A DNA stretch of 22,500 nt from positions 126,164-148,663 of the forward strand of contig KV908643.1 in NCBI GenBank assembly GCA_002005505.1, given 5' to 3'. Below the pieces are notes generated by a model. It had not been told where the DNA came from and did not search any database. It saw nothing but the letters and a program-made list of their open reading frames with translations. The position numbers were made by a program, and so were the translations under genes. This DNA comes from Botryococcus braunii. Lineage: Eukaryota; Chlorophyta; Trebouxiophyceae. Below, one piece after another: positions 18,866-22,500 of this stretch; position 1 is the first letter of the stretch; the number at the start of each line of letters is the position of its first letter.

Positions 18866-19138
18866 AAGACTAGGTGTTGCTGTAGCAGTCCCGAACAACT
18901 GCCCTTGGCTGCATTCACAAGCAGGGTGATGAGGCTGCAGGAGGGAACCAACCCGAAGCTTGTAGCGGAACGCTGTTAAAACTTTCCTCATGGGCTGCAA
19001 TGCTCCGGCTTCATCACCATCGAATGCAACCCTGGACATCTCTGGAGTTCTTTGCATAGTCTACTGGAAGCAGCACACACTTGAGTACCAAAGATCCCGC
19101 AAGTGCGTGCCTGAGCCAATGCGGGGGCGCGCGTCAAA

Positions 19139-19139
<1 letters not shown>

Positions 19140-19227
<88 letters not shown>

Positions 19228-19240
19228 GGGGGGGGGGGGG
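19140..19240 (+). repeat. (TG)n microsatellite plus G run, left border of copy 2
   Basis: TG to about 19227, then a run of about 13 G, then the 1.4-kb unit. The DNA before 19140 is unlike the DNA before copy 1 at 11232. Confidence 0.96.
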
Positions 19241-20641
19241 AATCCAATTGGGAGGTCAGGCATGCTGGCAGTAGGATGTTAAAAGAGAGCAGTGCTGCTG
19301 ATGTTAGCTGCTTGAAGATGTGAGACACGTGACGGCCACGTGGCGACCATGTGCCGGACTGCTTAAAGGTTTAAAGAGGCGCATGCCGGGCGCGTGCCGG
19401 GCCAATTAGACGCAAAAAGAGGCAAATGGCAGGCGCGTGCAGAACTACACCCCCCTCCCCCGCCCCCCAAGCCTCTCCAGCCGCTCCGATTGGCCATCAC
19501 CCCCCCCCCCCTTACGGGTCATGGCTTTAAGCCGGCGACATACCCACCCTTTCCCCCCACCCCCCGGGCAGGCTCGCAGGAGCAGATCGAGGTGCCGGGA
19601 GCGGCTCACCACCCCTGCGCAGGTTCGCAGGAGTTCACTATCGAGGTGCCGGGAGAGGCTCGTCAACCCCGGGCAGGCTTGCAGGACCGGATCAAGCACG
19701 GCCGCGCAGCATGGGCATGTCGCAGAGTTCAAAGAGAGGCGATGTGAGATAGAGTGATGGCTGGTTGGCTGCAAGCATCGCCTCGCGCGCATCATCGGAC
19801 CACGGGGCCTGCCCCACCCTGGTGAGGCAGGGTCGGCACGTACCCCTCTTGATGTGCTTCCTGAAGAAGACCCTCCAACTCACATCTGGGTTCCCTGTCA
19901 CTAATACTTTGAGGTGGCTTTCAAACTTTTAGGAACTCAAATAAATTTTGGGGCATAAACAAATATTCTTTTGGGAAGCTTACTTTTTGAGGAAATCTGC
20001 ACAGCTTCAATGAGCAGTGGCATGACGTTCAACACTGTTTAACATTTTCATTGTGGAAATCTGGCCAATTTAGAAGATCAGTTTCTCATGAATTTCTCTG
20101 ATCAGTGGTACAAAGCAGGCAGACAGAAAGTGGCAAGAATGACGAGAAGGTGATGGTTTAGGTTCGCATCTTCTGGAATTGAGTGGCAGTTTAAGGAAGA
20201 GCAAGTGATGAAGAGGAGATGATGACTTGCATTCTCTGGAGCTTGGGTGGCTTACTGGCCCATCTGGTCATCACAACGGGCAACTTCATACTATTCTATG
20301 TTCCATCAGCATGTGGGTCAATCATTGGGCCAGGCCATCAGCAAAATTTGAAACGCAAGTCCTTTACAAGGGTTTCACTCACCCACGTGCTCAGCTACAC
20401 GTAAAGATCAAGGGCCAACCCAATCAATAAGGAAGTGGAGAGAAAGAGGGTAAGATTGGAGAGGGGATGGCTCGACTTCGAAAGCTGAAAGGAGGAAGGG
20501 CTGAACCAAAAGGGGTTTTCTGAGGGGGAGGAGGAGAAGGTGAGAAGGTAGGGAGGAAGAATGAAAAAGATAGACGGGGCGGGGAGGGAGAGAGACGGCG
20601 GGAGGGATGCACAGGCGCATCTGATTTGGGGGCGGGGAGGT
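19241..20641 (+). repeat. 1.4-kb duplicated unit, copy 2
   Basis: It starts AATCCAATTGGGAGGTCAGG and ends GGGCGGGGAGGTGG. It is very close to copy 3: they share the additional internal unit of about 51 bp (19568-19619) and most base differences from copy 1, such as CACATCTGGG in place of CACATTCTGGG. Copies 2 and 3 therefore share a more recent ancestor than either does with copy 1. Confidence 0.93.
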
Positions 20642-21066
<425 letters not shown>

Positions 21067-22464
21067 AATCCAATTGGGAGGTCAGTCATGCTGGCAGTAG
21101 GATGTTAAAAGAGAGCAGTGCTGCTGATGTTAGCTGCTTGAAGATGTGAGACACGTGACGGCCACGTGGCGACCATGTGCCGGACTGCTCAAAGGTTTAA
21201 AGAGGCGCATGCCGGGCGCGTGCCGGGCCAATTAAACGCAAAAAGAGCAAATGGCAGGCGTGTGCAGGACTACACCCCCTCCCCCGCCCCCCAAGCCTCT
21301 CCAGCCGCTCCGATTGGCCATCACCCCCCCCCCCTTACGGGGCATGGCTTAAAGCCGGCGACATACCCACCCTTTCCCCCCACCCCCTGGGCAGGCTCGC
21401 AGGAGCAGATCGAGGTGCCGGGAGCGGCTCACCACCCCTGCGCAGGTTCGCAGGAGTTCACTATCGAGGTGCCGGGAGAGGCTCGTCAACCCCGGGCAGG
21501 CTTGCAGGACCGGATCAAGCACGGCCGCGCAGCATGGGCATGTCGCAGAGTTCAAAGAGAGGCGATGTGAGATAGAGTGATGGCTGGTTGGCTGCAAGCA
21601 TCGCCTCGCGCGCATCATCGGACCACGGGGCCTGCCCCACCCTGGTGAGGCAGGGTCGGCACGTACCCCTCTTGATGTGCTTCCTGAAGAAGATCCTCCA
21701 ACTCACATCTGGGTTCCCTGTCACTAATACTTTGAGGTGGCTTTCAAACTTTTAGGAACTCAAATAAATTTTGGGGCATAAACAAATATTCTTTTGGGAA
21801 ACTTACTTTTTGAGGAAATCTGCACAGCTTCAATGAGCAGTGGCATGACGTTCAACACTGTTTAACATTTTCATTGTGGAAATCTGGCCAATTTAGAAGA
21901 TCAGTTTCTCATGAATTTCTCTGATCAGTGGTGCAAAGCAGGCAGACAGAAAGTGGCAAGAATGACGAGAAGGTGATGGTTTAGGTTCGCATCTTCTGGA
22001 ATTGAGTGGCAGTTTAAGGAAGAGCAAGTGATGAAGAGGAGATGATGACTTGCATTCTCTGGAGCTTGGGTGGCTTACTGGCCCATCTGGTCATCACAAC
22101 GGGCAACTTCATACTATTCTATGTTCCATCAGCATGTGGGTCAATCATTGGGCCAGGCCATCAGCAAAATTTGAAACGCAAGTCCTTTACAAGGGTTTCA
22201 CTCACCCACGTGCTCAGCTACACGTAAAGATCAAGGGCCAACCCAATCAATAAGGAAGTGGAGAGAAAGAGGGTAAGATTGGAGAGGGGATGGCTCGACT
22301 TCGAAAGCTGAAAGGAGGAAGGGCTGAACCAAAAGGGGTTTTCTGAGGGGGAGGAGGAGAAGGTGAGAAGGTAGGGAGGAAGAATGAAAAAGATAGACGG
22401 GGCGGGGAGGGAGAGAGACGGCGGGAGGGATGCACAGGCGCATCTGATTTGGGGGCGGGGAGGT

Positions 22465-22465
<1 letters not shown>
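21067..22465 (+). repeat. 1.4-kb duplicated unit, copy 3
   Basis: Direct repeat of copy 2 at an offset of 1826 near the start and 1823 in the second half. It carries the same internal 51-54-bp repeats (21390-21510) and the same conserved 61-codon frame (22042-22227). Confidence 0.93.

Positions 22466-22500
<35 letters not shown>
22466..22500 (+). repeat. (TG)n array truncated by the window edge
   Basis: Right border of copy 3. It begins as in copies 1 and 2 and runs off the window, so more units may follow. Confidence 0.95.

Overview
The window is nuclear DNA of a eukaryote. Coding sequence is split by GT-AG introns (about 59 nt to 1.2 kb), there are long CA/TG and CT arrays in introns and between genes, and there are no bacterial operons. 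Protein families and signals point to an alga or other protist: a helicase-associated (HA) domain protein of the kind common in stramenopile, haptophyte and related genomes, a family-25 glycosyltransferase, and a stand-alone acylphosphatase. I cannot name the species. Every gene model below was assembled by hand from splice sites, reading phase and family motifs. None corresponds to a single long ORF.

Layout. (1) 1-2502, +: the last three exons of an HA-domain protein. Intron 1 carries a nine-copy minisatellite of about 86 bp whose unit begins inside the exon and includes the 5' splice site. Intron 2 carries a 250-bp CA array. (2) 3500-3994, -: a complete three-exon acylphosphatase of 94 aa. 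(3) 4872-8885, +: a complete eight-exon gene, 587 aa as modelled, with a probable signal peptide, a GT25 glycosyltransferase domain, a cysteine-rich region I do not recognise, and a Ser/Ala/Glu-rich tail. Most of its fourth intron is one long pyrimidine/TG microsatellite complex. A canonical AATAAA lies 221 nt past the stop. (4) 9112-11231: no confident gene. Short open segments occur on both strands, and one phase-consistent three-exon plus-strand model is given at low confidence. (5) 11232-22500: a repeat-dominated tract. A unit of about 1.4 kb occurs three times in direct orientation, each copy bracketed by TG arrays. Copies 2 and 3 are tandem with a period near 1825 bp, and the last runs into the window edge. 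Between copies 1 and 2 lie several pairs of short direct repeats (136, 104, 59, 52 and 40 bp) but no gene I can support.

The three recognised genes do not form a pathway. Acylphosphatase is a small cytosolic hydrolase. The glycosyltransferase should act in the ER/Golgi. The HA-domain protein has no assigned function. The acylphosphatase and glycosyltransferase genes are divergent and share an 877-bp upstream interval.

The most interesting observations are the exon-derived minisatellite that multiplied a splice donor, the unusual architecture of the glycosyltransferase, and the TG-bracketed duplicated unit. I saw no CRISPR array, plasmid, phage or recognisable transposase.
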